Under the pieces are notes generated by a model. It did no database searches. It was not told the DNA's origin and saw nothing but the letters and a program-made list of their open reading frames with translations. A program made the translations under genes and the position numbers. This document shows positions 11,641 through 23,496 of a DNA stretch of 64,000 bases, piece after piece; the stretch's first letter is position 1, and each line of letters begins with the position of its first letter. The stretch spans positions 310,001 through 374,000 of the forward strand of contig ML978169.1 of NCBI GenBank assembly GCA_010015745.1, written 5' to 3'. The DNA is from Setomelanomma holmii (lineage: Eukaryota; Ascomycota; Dothideomycetes; Pleosporales; Phaeosphaeriaceae).

Positions 11641-12180
11641 TTGAAATGGTCTTGCGGAGATGATTTCAGAACCAACCTCAATGGATGCTCATGAAATCGG
11701 AGAGAATCTAATCAGTCTGGACGAAGCGTGAAGAATGTGTACCGGAGTTTTGAGAAATACGGTTGTTGCATGCTGGCGCGTCGGCGAAGGCTGCGGTTAC
11801 TTAGCTGACTCTCCACCCCAAAGTTGCCTCGGCCTTCATCAGCACTCCCCGGCCTCCGCACCCGCGCTCATGGCTCCTTCCCCCACTCAGTGCTTGGCAG
11901 TGGTTAGTCAGCAGCTGCGACAGCCACGCGCTAATGACGCAGGACATCGGACAGGGAAGTGACGAAGGTCCCGCGCCTTCTGTCGCCTTCCAACGGCGTC
12001 CAAATCTAGTCTGCCTCACCTCAAGCCAACACGTACACGGCAAACAACAAATACCCTCGCAAATTCACCGTATTATTTCTCGACCACCTTACAACTGTAC
12101 ATTCAACCCTCGTGAACCCACAACGAGCTCGAAACCACACGATCGCTGCAAGGACCCGCGCATCTCGTCCTCGTCACACT

Positions 12181-13673
12181 ATGGCTGACGACACCGCCAC
12201 GTCTGCCGACGACTCCCAGGTCACTATCAACGTCAAGGTCGGGAACGACAATAAGCATGTCATCACACTACCGATCGCCACCACAGTAGCCGACCTTAAG
12301 ACCAAGCTTTCAGCGTCCGAATACGCAGACGTCCCCGCCGAGCGGCAGCGCCTGATATACTCAGGCCGCGTGCTGAAAGACCACGATACATTAGGTGGGG
12401 TCAAGATTAAGGATGGGCACACAATACATCTAGTCAAAAGCGCAGCGAGCAATGCGAAACAGAATCCCGCAAACCAGGGCTCATCGAGTACAGCAAGTGG
12501 TAGCAGCACATCTGCCCCGCAGGTACCGACGAACATTGCTGCGGGAACAGGGAACAATCCTCTCGCGGGACTGACTGGAGCGCGATATGCTGGATTCCAT
12601 GGCCTGCCTGGTATGGACACGTTTGGGCCAGACGGAGGAGTGAGTATAGCGACCTTTGTACATGGAGCACTGTGCTAACATGCTCAGATGGGCCCGCCGC
12701 CTTCATCAGATGCTATGCTGGAGATGATGGACAACCCCATGTTCCTATCGCAAATGAACGAGGCTATGAACAACCCAGCAGTGGTTGACATGATGATGCA
12801 GAACCCAATGGTATGTTCTCCCCTACGATTTTCACATTTAGCATCGCTAACATGTGACAGATCCGCGACAACCCAATGCTGCAACAGATGCTCCGTGATC
12901 CCGACACCCGCCGTATGATGTTCAGCCCCGAGATGATGCGCATGCAATTACAGATGCAGCGAGCCATGAACCGGGGTGGTAACAGCGGTGGTGGTTCAAG
13001 TTTCCCAGCTCCAGGTGCCACGGACAACACACCACAGCCGAGCGCAACTGCAACAGGCGGAGGCACTACTGCAACACCAAACCAGCCAAATACCACCGGC
13101 GCAACCGATCCGTTTGCGGCATTCGGGGCAGGTGCAGGTGGTGTCGCACAACCCAACCCTTTCGCCAGCCTGTTCGCACCTGGCACAAATCCATTTGCGC
13201 CCCAAACCGGCGCGGGCGCAGCGCAAGGCCAACAAGAGGGCGGAGCGAATGCGGCAAATCCTTTTGGCAACCTCTTCGGTGGACAAGGTCAACAAGCAAA
13301 CCCCATTGCAGAAGCCGCCCGTAATATGATGCAAAATCCAGAGGCCATGCAACAAATGATGCAAATGATGGGTGGCGCAGGAGGTGCGAACCCGTTCGGT
13401 CAAGCACCTGGCGCTGGCAACACGGGCGCACCAACGGGAACTGGTTCCCCTCCACCGAACCCTTTCGCCGCACTTTTAGGGCAAGGTGGTTTTGGCAACT
13501 TCGGCACACCGCCACCAGCAGACAACCGACCGCCAGAAGAAGTCTACCAATCGCAACTCGCACAATTGAACGAAATGGGCTTCTACGAGTTTGACAGGAA
13601 CGTTGCGGCGCTGCGAAGAAGTGGAGGCAATGTTCAGGGTGCGATCGAATACCTGCTCAACGGCGGAGCGTAG
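12181..13673 (+). CDS. dsk2: Ubiquilin-family ubiquitin receptor Dsk2
   Basis: Three exons, 12181-12639, 12688-12810 and 12861-13673, all joined in phase 0. The introns are 12640-12687 (GTGAGT...CTCAG with GCTAACA branch) and 12811-12860. The protein has an N-terminal ubiquitin-like domain (residues about 15-85, ending RLIYSGRVLKDHDTLGGVKI), STI1-type repeats rich in Met, Asn and Pro (MLEMMDNPMFLSQMNEAM, NPMLQQMLRDP), a low-complexity Gly/Asn/Pro region, and a C-terminal UBA domain (LNEMGFYEFDRNVAALRRSG). It shuttles ubiquitinated clients to the proteasome through UBL-proteasome and UBA-ubiquitin contacts. ATG at 12181 begins MADDTATSADD; an upstream in-frame ATG at 12112 lacks support. An acidic 83-codon frame continues after the TAG. 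Confidence 0.95.
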
Positions 13674-13925
13674 AGCGGCCGTGCCCAAGAGCGACAAACC
13701 TATAATGCCTTCTGTGAGAAGAACTTTGTCTTAACAGTCACGACGCCGGATTCTGTCACGACAGCAGAGAGGTATATGCCTAGAGATCTTTTCCTGGACG
13801 ATGACGATTACGACTACGACATCGACCTCGAGGAGTTCGTGAACATGTATGACGATAGCGATCGAGACAGCGATTGGTCCTTCTCCGACGAGGAGTTCAG
13901 TCCAGATGGCTGGAACCTATCATGA
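13674..13925 (+). other. In-frame acidic open frame directly after the dsk2 stop
   Basis: The dsk2 frame stays open for 83 codons after TAG (13671-13673) to TGA at 13923-13925. It reads as protein-like sequence (FCEKNFVLTVTTPDSVTTAE, then MPRDLFLDDDDYDYDIDLEE and a W/F/D/E-rich end). A separate 49-codon ORF could start at ATG 13776. It could be a readthrough extension, a small gene, a further exon or a remnant. No family recognised. Confidence 0.4.
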
Positions 13926-14749
13926 GAGAGGGGAAGTGCTAGATTCGATATTCGGTACAGCATGAGCGTTCCATCATATGCCAGCGTCTTAGAGATAGCT
14001 TCGTCGTTGGTAGCGAGATTAATGCCAATTCATAATCAAACTATCTCATAAACTTCCTAAGCAGGTACTATATGGACTTCCCAAAGCGAAACTTTCCGGA
14101 CTTTCCGAATAGGTACTTCATGAGCTCTCTAATAGGTACCCCATGAACTTCCCCAAAGAGTACTTCATGAGCTTCCAAAATGGGTAGTGCACGAGGCCAA
14201 GTTCATGAATTTCCCCAGTAGGTAGCGCCCAAACTTGAGTTCATAAACCCCGTGATTACGTACTTTGTGAACTTCCTAGAAGAGTAGTGCACGAGTGCAC
14301 AGTCTTCAAATTATAAACTATCCAAAGAAGTAATGCATGAACTCCAAGTCATCAACTTTGTTTGCTAGGAGAGTGCACGAACTTTTAGAACAGAACGTAC
14401 ACGTGTTCACAATCCTAGTTGTCGTACGTGTTCCCGTATCAGAAACATTGGAAGCAGTGTCGATCACTAAGTTTGTACACGTATCGACTAGTTGTATGTT
14501 CATATGTACTCATTTACATGTACCCAAGGCATTGGCTCGCGAACATGTTCTCAAGTAGTAGGCATTCATTTGATCTAACGGTATCATGCTATCATGTCAT
14601 CAAGGGCCACAGCAAGCAATATGGAAGAGAAAAGAGATCCCCATCCCAAACGCCCGCGCAATGCCTCAATTTCAGATTTCCCCATCGCTATGCCCCCATG
14701 AAAACCCAGCGCCGCGCCAATATGCTAAATCAGTAAAGTCAATAATCCG
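13926..14749. other. Intergenic, mostly minisatellite-like
   Basis: Lies between the convergent dsk2 and kelch-BTB genes. Apart from the diverged tandem repeat at about 14047-14310, no gene or RNA was seen. Confidence 0.55.
14047..14310. repeat. Diverged minisatellite, about 25-bp period
   Basis: Repeated variants of acttccyaaataggtactt followed by catgag recur roughly every 24-33 bp (for example around 14067, 14098, 14121, 14150, 14210 and 14270). Units are too diverged to count exactly by eye. Confidence 0.6.
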
Positions 14750-16985
14750 TTAGTTCACATCCATACCGTCGTCCTCCACTTCCTCATCCCCTTCTTCTTC
14801 TCCAGCAGTCAGAACACCTGCACTGCCTAAGCTGCGCTTGCGGGTGCTTCCGTTGCTAAAGGGAAGGCCGGTGATCTGCCCAAGCCGCTCAAGGTCTTCG
14901 CTGCCGATGACGCGTGAGTCAGGAGAGGCTTCGCAGCAGAGTTCGATGACGCTTGCGGGACCGAGGTTGCGGAAGCCAGTGGTTCGAACAAGGCGGCCCC
15001 AATTCTGCAGACAGAAGGCAGCAGCGCGCTGTTTGAGCCAGTCCTCGCCTGCAGTTGCAGCACGCTCCCAAATCGCTGCCGCATGCTCAATGTCTAGTTC
15101 GCGGCCTAGACGATTGACGCAGAGGAGACGAAGACGTGGCATATCGTAAATGTTAGACATGACCAGCATGCCTGCTACATCGCCCAGACTGGGACCATTC
15201 TGTGGATTTGGAGCAATGCTGTCTGTGTAGAGGTAGAAGAGGAAGGCACGGACCGCAGAGTACGGTTCTGGGATGTGCATTTTCTTGGAGTGAAACTCAG
15301 ACATCTGTGCGCTCCACAGGCGGGCGAAGTGTGGCCATCGAGCATGCAGAATGAGTTTATGGACGTGAATGGGACGAGAGACGGAGGCAACAGCGGTCGA
15401 TGCCGTTGATGGTCCAGGATCAACAGCCGATGACACATCGACATAGTCGTCCTCATCGGGGTCGGCAGTAATCATAAAGTCAGCTCCACTCCCACTCTCA
15501 GGAGGCTGATCAAAGGTCAAGGAAAGGTCAGCACCAATACCGGTCAGATGAGAAGAGACATTGGCATCGGACGAAGGCATCATCTTTGACCGTGAATCAG
15601 AGGCGAGTTCGTTGCCGAGGATGCCGTACTTGCGCAAGTCAATGGCGAGTACATCGCTAAGGTATTCGCCGTTGTGGTTTGCGTCTGCTGCCGTCTCAAT
15701 CGGGCTACCAAGTAACCATGCATGTGTTCCTTCAGGATTCGTGGTGCAGTAATGCCATCTGTAGTTCGGGCTGTAGAGGTCTTTCCCGTCCGCCAGCTTC
15801 TGCCAACGGAGGGTGTCGAGCTCGAGGCTAGACAAGCTAGTCTCGGAGCTCATCTCTGCAGGCGTGACAAAGTCCAGCATGCATCCAGACGAGAAGATAT
15901 GGAAGTGTGTGCCTGCTGCCTGCGAGGGCAGATTCGGACTCGAATGAAACTTGAGCGACGAGATGGATCCTGGCGCGACATATGGAGAGCGACTGGAAGT
16001 CATGCCGTGGTAGGATTGTACACTTGAGTTAGCCGTGTAGCCTGTGCTTCCAGTCGCAATTTGACCAGACGCGGGAACCTGGAAGCGATGTCTCGAGGAG
16101 AGCAGTTGTCGATCACCCGTGCCGAACTTCATAGCATGCTCAAACTCAGGGCTGCCACGCAAGTCAAGCCACCAAATCTCGTTGTTCTTCTCCATCTCGT
16201 CGTTGATGCCACCAAAGATCCAGATGCGGCCGTTCCAGATCCAGCTGGCATGGTCGTATCGGGGCACGAACCTCCATGTACGAGACCAGGTCCATGTCTT
16301 GAGGTCGAGGTAGCAGATATCGTCCAGGACACTATCGTGGCCAGTCTGACCGCCGCTGATGTACAGCTTATCGTCGTGGATCACTGCCGAGTGCCTGGCC
16401 CGACCACGCGGCATCGGGCCATGCAATTCTGGCTGTGTCCAGTGCGCCGTCTTGAGGTCGAAAACGATGACGTCGGCGAGATGTTGGCGGTGCTCATTCT
16501 CTCCGCCGAAGACTAGAAGTTTGGTGCCCTGCCAAAGACATGCAGTGTGGCCTGGAGAGTGTTAGCAGGGATCATGGAACTAGACAGGAACCACGCCTAC
16601 CCATGCGGACGCCTGGAATGTCGCCATAATTGTCTACCAAATTCCATTGCCGGGTGGTGAGGTTCAGTCGGAGCACATGGTTGTAGACTTCGTCGGTGTA
16701 CTGGTCGAACCCTCCAAAGGCGTATATCTGGTCGTCGCCGACATACGTTACCGACGCATTGACGAGGCAGGCAGGCTTGGCGCCGATTGTGGATATCATC
16801 TTGGGCTTGTAGCCTTCGACGGCGGATCTACGGCTTCGCACAGGGCTCGCAGACATGAGAAAGGTGTTGTTACTCGAGCGGTCGGAGGCTGGCGTGTGAG
16901 AGAGTGCCGGTGACGGAGTGGAGGTGACGGTGGGGTTGGAGTGGTTCGGGGAGAGCAGCATAGATGGAGTGAGTGAATGCGCCAT
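14750..16985 (-). CDS. Kelch-repeat / BTB protein (Ral2/LZTR1-like)
   Basis: Exon 1 is 16601-16985 and exon 2 is 14750-16551, with a 49-nt intron (16552-16600, GTAGGC...CTCCAG) that restores the phrase GVRMGHTACLWQGTKL. The product is 728 aa. Kelch blades occupy about residues 55-330 (IYAFGGFDQYTDEVYNHV, LLVFGGENEHRQHL, LYISGGQTGHDSVLDD, IWIFGGINDEMEKNNEIWW). A BTB-like segment follows near residues 525-605 (RPIHVHKLILHARWPHFARL, FLFYLYTDSI) with a BACK-like tail, ending in an acidic stretch. In fission yeast Ral2 has this layout and acts upstream of Ras1; the assignment here rests on architecture. The first 60 residues are Ser/Thr/Pro-rich. Confidence 0.85.
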
Positions 16986-18369
16986 GGGCGTGGTTTTCGT
17001 TGGTGTGCAGTAAATGGGTTCTCATAGAAGGCCCAAGCGGGCAGGGTGCGCCTTTGTCCCAGAGCGTGAGAATGTTTGAAGTTCAAGCTGCCAGCCCAGA
17101 GGAAGTGACGGGCGGTGGCAGAAAATCAGTCGGTGAGGCTGCATTCGGAAGCCCTGACCCAGCCACACACCTAAACGCAGCTTCCCAGTTGCTTCCGTTC
17201 GTGTTGCGCAAGGGTGAAAAGGGCGGTCGAAATATATACGGTGAATACAGAAAGCTTGACCTCAGGACCGGACTTGAGTGAGACTGGGTGAAGGTTCCCA
17301 GCTTGAGACTTGCTCAGCCCGAAGGGCAGAAAATAGCAGGCGGTAAAGGCTCTCGGTATGACGACACCCCTGCAGCATCTCGGGTACGATCCAGTATCCA
17401 TCTTTCATGGCCATTGTAACAAGCACTGCACACTCACATGATACGATGACGGGCTTGTCACGGCGAAATCAATGTCGTCAACCCTTCATATGGATAACAT
17501 CAACGCAAACGACGATGGGCAACCATGGATCTCAACCTCACCGGGCCATTGTGTTGCTAGTTGACGAACCAACAGAAGCATTGCTGTGGCATTCTAAATC
17601 TGTCTCAAAGGGACTATCCTGAGTCGGAAGCTGTCAGATACGACTGGAAGCGCAGACATAGATCCATAAGTATATTTTGACATCAATGATACTTGGTGTC
17701 AACGAAAAGAGATGATGACGCTGCGCCTGTTCGAGGCCATGCGACCTGGGTTCGAGGTCGCGTGCGCCGATTTTCTGCTAACTCCCACAATTAATTCTAC
17801 AAGACCACCATGTGGCGATTCGACTGAGTCGCAAACATCGATGGTAGACAACCAAAAGAAGCGATAATGAAGTTGGGGAATGGTCGTCGTTGGGCCCCAC
17901 TACAACCACGACGGTGCGCAACCACATAAGAAGCACCACGAAGCTCTTATGCAGCAATTGTGAAATACACCTTGCCGCTCAATACTGTATTCGGCCTTCA
18001 TTTCCGCCAGCGCACGACCACACTGGCCTGATGTCCTTGCGCACAATGCTCTGGGCAACCTCGCGTAAGGGTCTGGTCGTTGCTGCGCCAACACAAGCGT
18101 AAACAAACCGTACTTAAGCCTCCTCACACCTGCCATTCTACGCACTCACTACCACACCTTTGCCTCTACTATCCGCAATTCACTCCGCAACTCCATTTCC
18201 GAGCAAGCAAGCAATTACTTTCGAATCAATACTTCAGAGCATCGATTACAGCATTGTCTAATACTAATCTTTACCAACCTAGCAGCACAACCAGAAAATC
18301 ATATGTAGGACTACCCCACCATATGTGCTGCATACCCATCTAACCCCGTACAGTTGAGAGTCAGTAGCC
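16986..18369. other. Intergenic promoter region between kelch-BTB and cdc20
   Basis: Divergent promoters for the two flanking genes. Small open frames have no domain. A GGGTTCGAGG near 17750 resembles a tRNA T-arm but no tRNA can be folded around it. Confidence 0.5.
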
Positions 18370-20172
18370 ATGGCAGGCACAGCAGTCTTGACTCCGGTCA
18401 AGAGCCGCTCATCAGTCTTCTCCACCCGCACCGCTGGCGGTCGGATGCCATTGACGCCCTCTCCTCGCACCCCACGAACACAGACTCCCGATGTGCAGGC
18501 ACACGAGTCAATTCATGGCAGCAACCTCATGTCCCGTTTCCAGCGTTCCATCTCCAAGGCCAAGCCCACTCGCGACTCACCCAAGTCAAACATCGCTCGC
18601 GCTGGCCACCAGAACTCGCCACGCCGGTTAGAGCTCGGTGTATCAGAATGGTCGCTTACAGGAACGGGAACCACATCGACAACGAAGACACCTGCCAAGT
18701 CAAAGAAGGACAGCAACATCCGATCACGACCAACCAAGACTCGCATCGCATACAACGCCGCTGACCGCTTCATCCCCAACCGGACAGCAAGCGAGGCCAT
18801 CTGCAACGTCGGCACTGGCAAGCTCGATTTGGACCAACGACCAAAGTCGAGCTCTACTGGCGAAGGATCGACAGTCCTTGCTAGCGCCGTAAGCGCTTTC
18901 GATCTTGGTGGACGTGGATCAGAGGAGGATGTCACACTTTCATTGGAAGGCCTGAGTCTAGAAGACGAAGAGGAGGAGGGCCGATCAAAGCCAAAGCCTG
19001 CTCCCGGCGCTGCAGCATACCAGTCCACTCTTGCCTCAGCATGTGGCATCAGCACAAACACCCGCATCCTGGCCTTCAAGCCTGCGCCGCCTGAGTCATC
19101 CAAGCCCATCGACCTGCGATCACAGTACAACCGTCCTCTCAAGCCCACCGCTGGCGTCAACGCACAGAGCCGCCGTCGTATCCCATCAGCACCCGAGCGC
19201 GTCCTCGATGCTCCTGGTCTCGTCGACGATTACTACCTCAACCTCCTCGATTGGTCATCTGGCAACCAAGTCGCCATTGGCCTCGAACGTTCTGTCTATG
19301 TCTGGTCTGCCGATTCTGGCTCAGTCGCCTCGCTCCTCGAGTGCCCAGCCGACACCTACATTTCCTCGGTGAAGTGGTCGGGTGACGGTGCCTACGTTGG
19401 CGTTGGACTCGGCACGGGTGAGGTTCAGATCTGGGATGTCGAAGAGCAGACCAAGCTCCGCAGCATGTTCGGCCATGAGACTCGCGTCGGCGTCATGGGA
19501 TGGAACAAGCATATTCTCTCTACCGGCGCTCGCTCCGGACTCGTCTACAACCACGACGTTCGCATTGCTCAGCACAAGATTGCCGAGCTCGTCTCGCACA
19601 CCGGTGAGGTCTGTGGTCTTGAGTGGCGCGCTGATGGCGCTCAGCTCGCGACTGGTGGCAATGACAACATGGTCAACATTTGGGATGCGCGTGCGCTTGC
19701 CGCCCCCAAGTTCACCAAGACCAACCACCGTGCTGCCGTCAAGGCTCTCGCGTGGTGCCCTTGGCAATCCAACCTGCTCGCCACTGGCGGTGGTTCCAAC
19801 GATCGCCAGATCTACTTTTGGAACACCACCACTGGTGCTCGCATCAACCACATTCCCACCGATTCTCAGGTCACTAGCCTCCGATGGAGCACTCACTACA
19901 AGGAGATCGTCAGCAGCGGCGGCTTCCCCGACAACAGCCTCAGCATCTGGAGCTACCCATCTGGCGTCAAGAACATGGAGGTTCCTGCCCACGAGTCCCG
20001 CGTTCTGCACAGCTGCCTCAGCCCCGACGGCCAGATGCTCGCTACCGCCGCCGCCGATGAGTCGCTCAAGTTCTGGAAGATCTTCGAAAAGAAGCCCGGT
20101 CAACCTTCCGTCGCTGCTGCCGGCTCTGCTTCCATGAAGCCAAGTGTCGTCAAGCAGATGACCATCCGCTAA
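18370..20172 (+). CDS. cdc20: APC/C activator Cdc20 (Slp1/Fizzy family)
   Basis: Single exon, 600 aa. The disordered N-terminus contains a C-box-like motif (ADRFIPNRT, about residue 136), which docks on the anaphase-promoting complex. A seven-bladed WD40 propeller starts near residue 285 (DDYYLNLLDWSSGNQVAIGL) and carries repeated blades such as GLEWRADGAQLATGGNDNMV and LSPDGQMLATAAADESLKFW. The protein ends in Ile-Arg (MTIR), the conserved IR tail that binds the APC/C TPR subunit. It recruits mitotic substrates for ubiquitination and is the target of the spindle checkpoint. The ATG at 18370 (CCATGG) is followed by MAGTAVLTPVKSRSS. Lack of introns and strong C-ending codons suggest high expression. 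Confidence 0.95.
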   Translation: MAGTAVLTPVKSRSSVFSTRTAGGRMPLTPSPRTPRTQTPDVQAHESIHGSNLMSRFQRSISKAKPTRDSPKSNIARAGHQNSPRRLELGVSEWSLTGTGTTSTTKTPAKSKKDSNIRSRPTKTRIAYNAADRFIPNRTASEAICNVGTGKLDLDQRPKSSSTGEGSTVLASAVSAFDLGGRGSEEDVTLSLEGLSLEDEEEEGRSKPKPAPGAAAYQSTLASACGISTNTRILAFKPAPPESSKPIDLRSQYNRPLKPTAGVNAQSRRRIPSAPERVLDAPGLVDDYYLNLLDWSSGNQVAIGLERSVYVWSADSGSVASLLECPADTYISSVKWSGDGAYVGVGLGTGEVQIWDVEEQTKLRSMFGHETRVGVMGWNKHILSTGARSGLVYNHDVRIAQHKIAELVSHTGEVCGLEWRADGAQLATGGNDNMVNIWDARALAAPKFTKTNHRAAVKALAWCPWQSNLLATGGGSNDRQIYFWNTTTGARINHIPTDSQVTSLRWSTHYKEIVSSGGFPDNSLSIWSYPSGVKNMEVPAHESRVLHSCLSPDGQMLATAAADESLKFWKIFEKKPGQPSVAAAGSASMKPSVVKQMTIR

Positions 20173-21707
20173 TTGCATCATCATCGAGCAACAAGGCATG
20201 TGCGCATGGAGACGCACGAGGAAGAGCAGCAGAACCACGCACAGTTTATGACTGTCGCGCGCAACAACACAACATGCCGGCTTGCGCAACGGAGTCGACA
20301 TTAGCCAGCTCTACGCGCAACGGTAAGTTGGTAAGTATCACATCATCTCGTTTGGGTATGTGACGCGATCCTATCCCGCTTAGGACCTCCACATCTACCC
20401 TCGGAAATCTGTCAATCTCGGCTAGGTCCCATGGACTTGTTTATTCAGCGAGGCGTCTCGGAAGCATTGCACGGCGTTGATCTTCTTGAGCGTTGTTACG
20501 TTGGATATGAGTTCATGATATTACGACAACGAAACTTCAGTCGATGTCTTCGAGGGAGCTTTTGGGAAACACTGGAGGTGTCCTGGATCGGATCTGGCGT
20601 CTAGACAAAGTCAATGGAATATTCAAACGTTCAATTGCTGTGCTTGTGACATGTGATGTCTTGATTGAATCAATGTTGGTGAATGACTCTCTTTCAAGTC
20701 AGCATATCGTGACCTGTTCCATTCTCATAGGCGACCTCCACTGCTCCAACATGCACGATCCCAAGTGCCGGGTTGATGACCTTTTGCCCCTGTCTCCGTG
20801 CCACACGCCTGCGTCCTCGGCGTGGCTGCATATCAGCCTGTCGTCATGACTGCGCCGCATGCACATCAGACGAGCCGTTCCTCGCTGTTATATTACTCTT
20901 AGTCAAGGTGTCTAAACTTACAACAGTGCTGCAGCGTGGTGAGGACTTGCCGCAGTGGAGTAGAATTGCCCGTAGCATTATCGAACTTCGTACCGCTGTG
21001 TGTGTGAAAGCTTGCATGCCTGGATCGAAAGCTTAAAGTGGGAGGCCTTGATGGAAGAAGAGGAGGGAAGCGCGCGCTACACCAAAGTGTCCACCACCAA
21101 CATAGCACGATGCATCAACGCAAGACAAACTTGTTGGACCGCTTGCTTCGCGGTCAACGTGCTCTCCTTTTCTTCTGAGATATTGCTGGTTACTCCGCCG
21201 AAGCGAGGTCAGGCGAGTACGCTTAGTGGGCAGTTGCTCACTCCACCGCGGTCCTGGTTTCAGAGTGGCGCTGTAGCAGGTCAGGCACGAAGGCAGGTCT
21301 CCGGTCCGCTCGGCAACGGGCGAGCCGAGAGCTGGATGGGGCTGAAAGGCATGTTCCGGACAAGAGACTTGGAAAACTTGGCAGGTGTCACCGTGTCAGA
21401 TCAATCAATTGATGTTGTACACAGCATAACGATTAGAGTACCGCTGCAATTAGCACAAGTACTCACTGATCATTCCACAAGACATCCAATGTAAACAATT
21501 CATCATCTCTGAATTGCGTTGCTATGTGGGTACTCGCTCATGCAGAACAACAAAATAAGTAGAAAATTGGAAAACAACGGTTGCACCCATTCATTCGCCT
21601 CTTGGACTGGGGCTTTCGTGAAACTCGACCATGATAAATGTACACCTATCCATACGCCTCATCGCTACACCTGACTCTACTCCCCCAACCTGTCTCCTTC
21701 TTTGCGT
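20173..21707. other. Intergenic between convergent cdc20 and noxA
   Basis: No conserved coding frame or RNA recognised. It contains the 3' UTRs of both genes. Confidence 0.55.
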
Positions 21708-23496
21708 CTAGAAATGTTCCTTCCAGAACTTGAAGTTGACCTCTTGACACGTCGCCAGCTTACACGCCTTCTTGATATCCCTCGCCGCGACATTCGGTCC
21801 GCAAAAGTACACTCCAACTTCTGTCCTCAGCGTGCTTTCAAGACCGTTCATATACGTGCGATCCAGGACACCATCACGCATACCGCACAGCAAGCGCTGG
21901 AAATCCGGACGGCCAAAGTTGGTCCTGCTCTTGAGTTCAGTGAGAGGATCCTTGTCCGTTCCGACAGAGTTCAGGACAATGTTCTGCGCGGTGTTGACGT
22001 CCATTTTCTGCGTTAGGTACGTGTGGATGCGCAGGAATTGGTCGCCGTCGGACCCACCGAGACTCTGGGCTTCAAGGCTGGAAAGAAGTGTTTGGAACCA
22101 TTCGAATGACGACGTGTCCTTGCAGACCCAGATGAATTCGACGCGGCGGAGACGCTTGGGCGGATTGGGGCTCAAACGGAGGTGGTAGATGGATTTGAGG
22201 ATCGAAGCCCAGGGCGTAACGCCGATGCCCGTACCGATGAGGACGGCGACTTCGTTTTCGAAGACGTCTTCGGCGGGCGCTCCATAGGGTCCGTCGATTT
22301 TGAGACTGGGCATGGTTTGGCCGTGTTGTAAGGCGATTTCGTACATGCCCATTGGGTCGAGTTCGTCGTAGAGCTTCGATTGCGACTGACCGGCACCGAG
22401 AGCGTCGGCAAGCGCGCGGGTGAAGTCACCGACCTGGCGAACGTGTACGGAGACATAGGGGTCGTGCGTGCAAGATGTAATGGTAAATGGATGCCACTGG
22501 TGGTAGCTGACTTCTGGGCAGTTGAGGAAGAGCCATTGTCCTGGCTTGTACTTCATGGTGGGCTTGGTGAATTGAATCTCGACAGCGTCTGTTGAGTTAG
22601 CTGGGGATATCTTCAGGTCCGGGGAATACATACCATATGGATGGCGGACGACCTTGACAATCTTGGTCTCGCGCCTGCTGCGAATCTCACGATAAAGTCG
22701 GTCGCAGAGGTAGAGACCGCCGCCTACGAGCTCCCATCGCCAGCCCTCGTAACCAATGCAGTGAGTCCAGAAGTTCTTCTTGTCGAATGGAGAAAAGTTG
22801 GGTACAGTGTCACGGACGAAGCAGCTCGTTGCGTGCGTGTACATACCGAGCAGGAACGGGATGAAGAGATGATGCGTGTACCAGAACGTCTCGAAGGACT
22901 GCTGGCGGATGCGATGATGAGCGGTCGTGTAGATGAGCAGCATGCAAAGCAGCATGATGTGTCCGGTAATGCCGCCGGCTTCCGTATAGTGGATCTGAAG
23001 AGCAATCTGTGGTCGTACTTGAACCCGCTCAACGTTGAAGAAGCTATACATGTTAGTACGATTGGAGAATCCCAAATGGAGATGCTTACTTGACATAATG
23101 GGCACCGGTATGAAGAATGGTGAAGAAAAGCATAGAATATGCCACTTGTCGGTGGAACCATTGCGATTCATCGAGGGGCATCCATCGGGCTTTCGGTCGT
23201 AACCATCGGAGAATGTTTCTGCACATTGGCATGACAATGACCATGGTGTCGACAGACAGGACAAGACCAGCACCTCGAGATATCCATACTGAGAATTGAA
23301 GAGCATTCAGTGGAGCGAGACGAGCATCTGCTTGTTGTTTCCACCTGCATAGTGTTAGCTCTGAGATTTAGTACGAAACTGATTCTTACCATCCTATGCC
23401 GAACAACGCCCAGTGAAAGCCCCAGAAGAAGAAATGAAATATGAGTTTCCGCGGAGTGAAGAACCGAGCCAACATGGCGCGATTATTTGCGGCCAT
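21708..23496 (-). CDS. noxA: NADPH oxidase NoxA (Nox1)
   Basis: Four exons, all in phase: 23390-23496, 23090-23344, 22634-23043 and 21708-22588, with introns of 45, 46 and 45 nt. The product is 550 aa, the usual NoxA length. It has a ferric-reductase-like six-helix membrane domain with two bis-heme histidine pairs (WFHRQVAYSM with ILHTGAHYV; YTHHLFIPFL with GMYTHAT). These are followed by the FAD motif HPFTITSC, NADPH motifs (GTGIGVTPW, CGPN) and the conserved Nox C-terminus ending FKFWKEHF. There is no EF-hand extension, so it is not NoxC. It transfers electrons from NADPH across the membrane to make superoxide. In fungi it governs sexual development, hyphal fusion and often infection structures, with NoxR and Rac as partners. 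A naive reading through intron 2 gives a false start at 23306. Confidence 0.95.

Noticed and set aside
17740..17780. GGGTTCGAGGTCGC resembling a tRNA T-arm
   Set aside because: The loop would be nine bases, and no acceptor stem, D-arm or anticodon arm can be drawn upstream.
19321..20301. 326-codon minus-strand frame opposite cdc20
   Set aside because: It is the antisense shadow of the strongly codon-biased cdc20 WD40 region.
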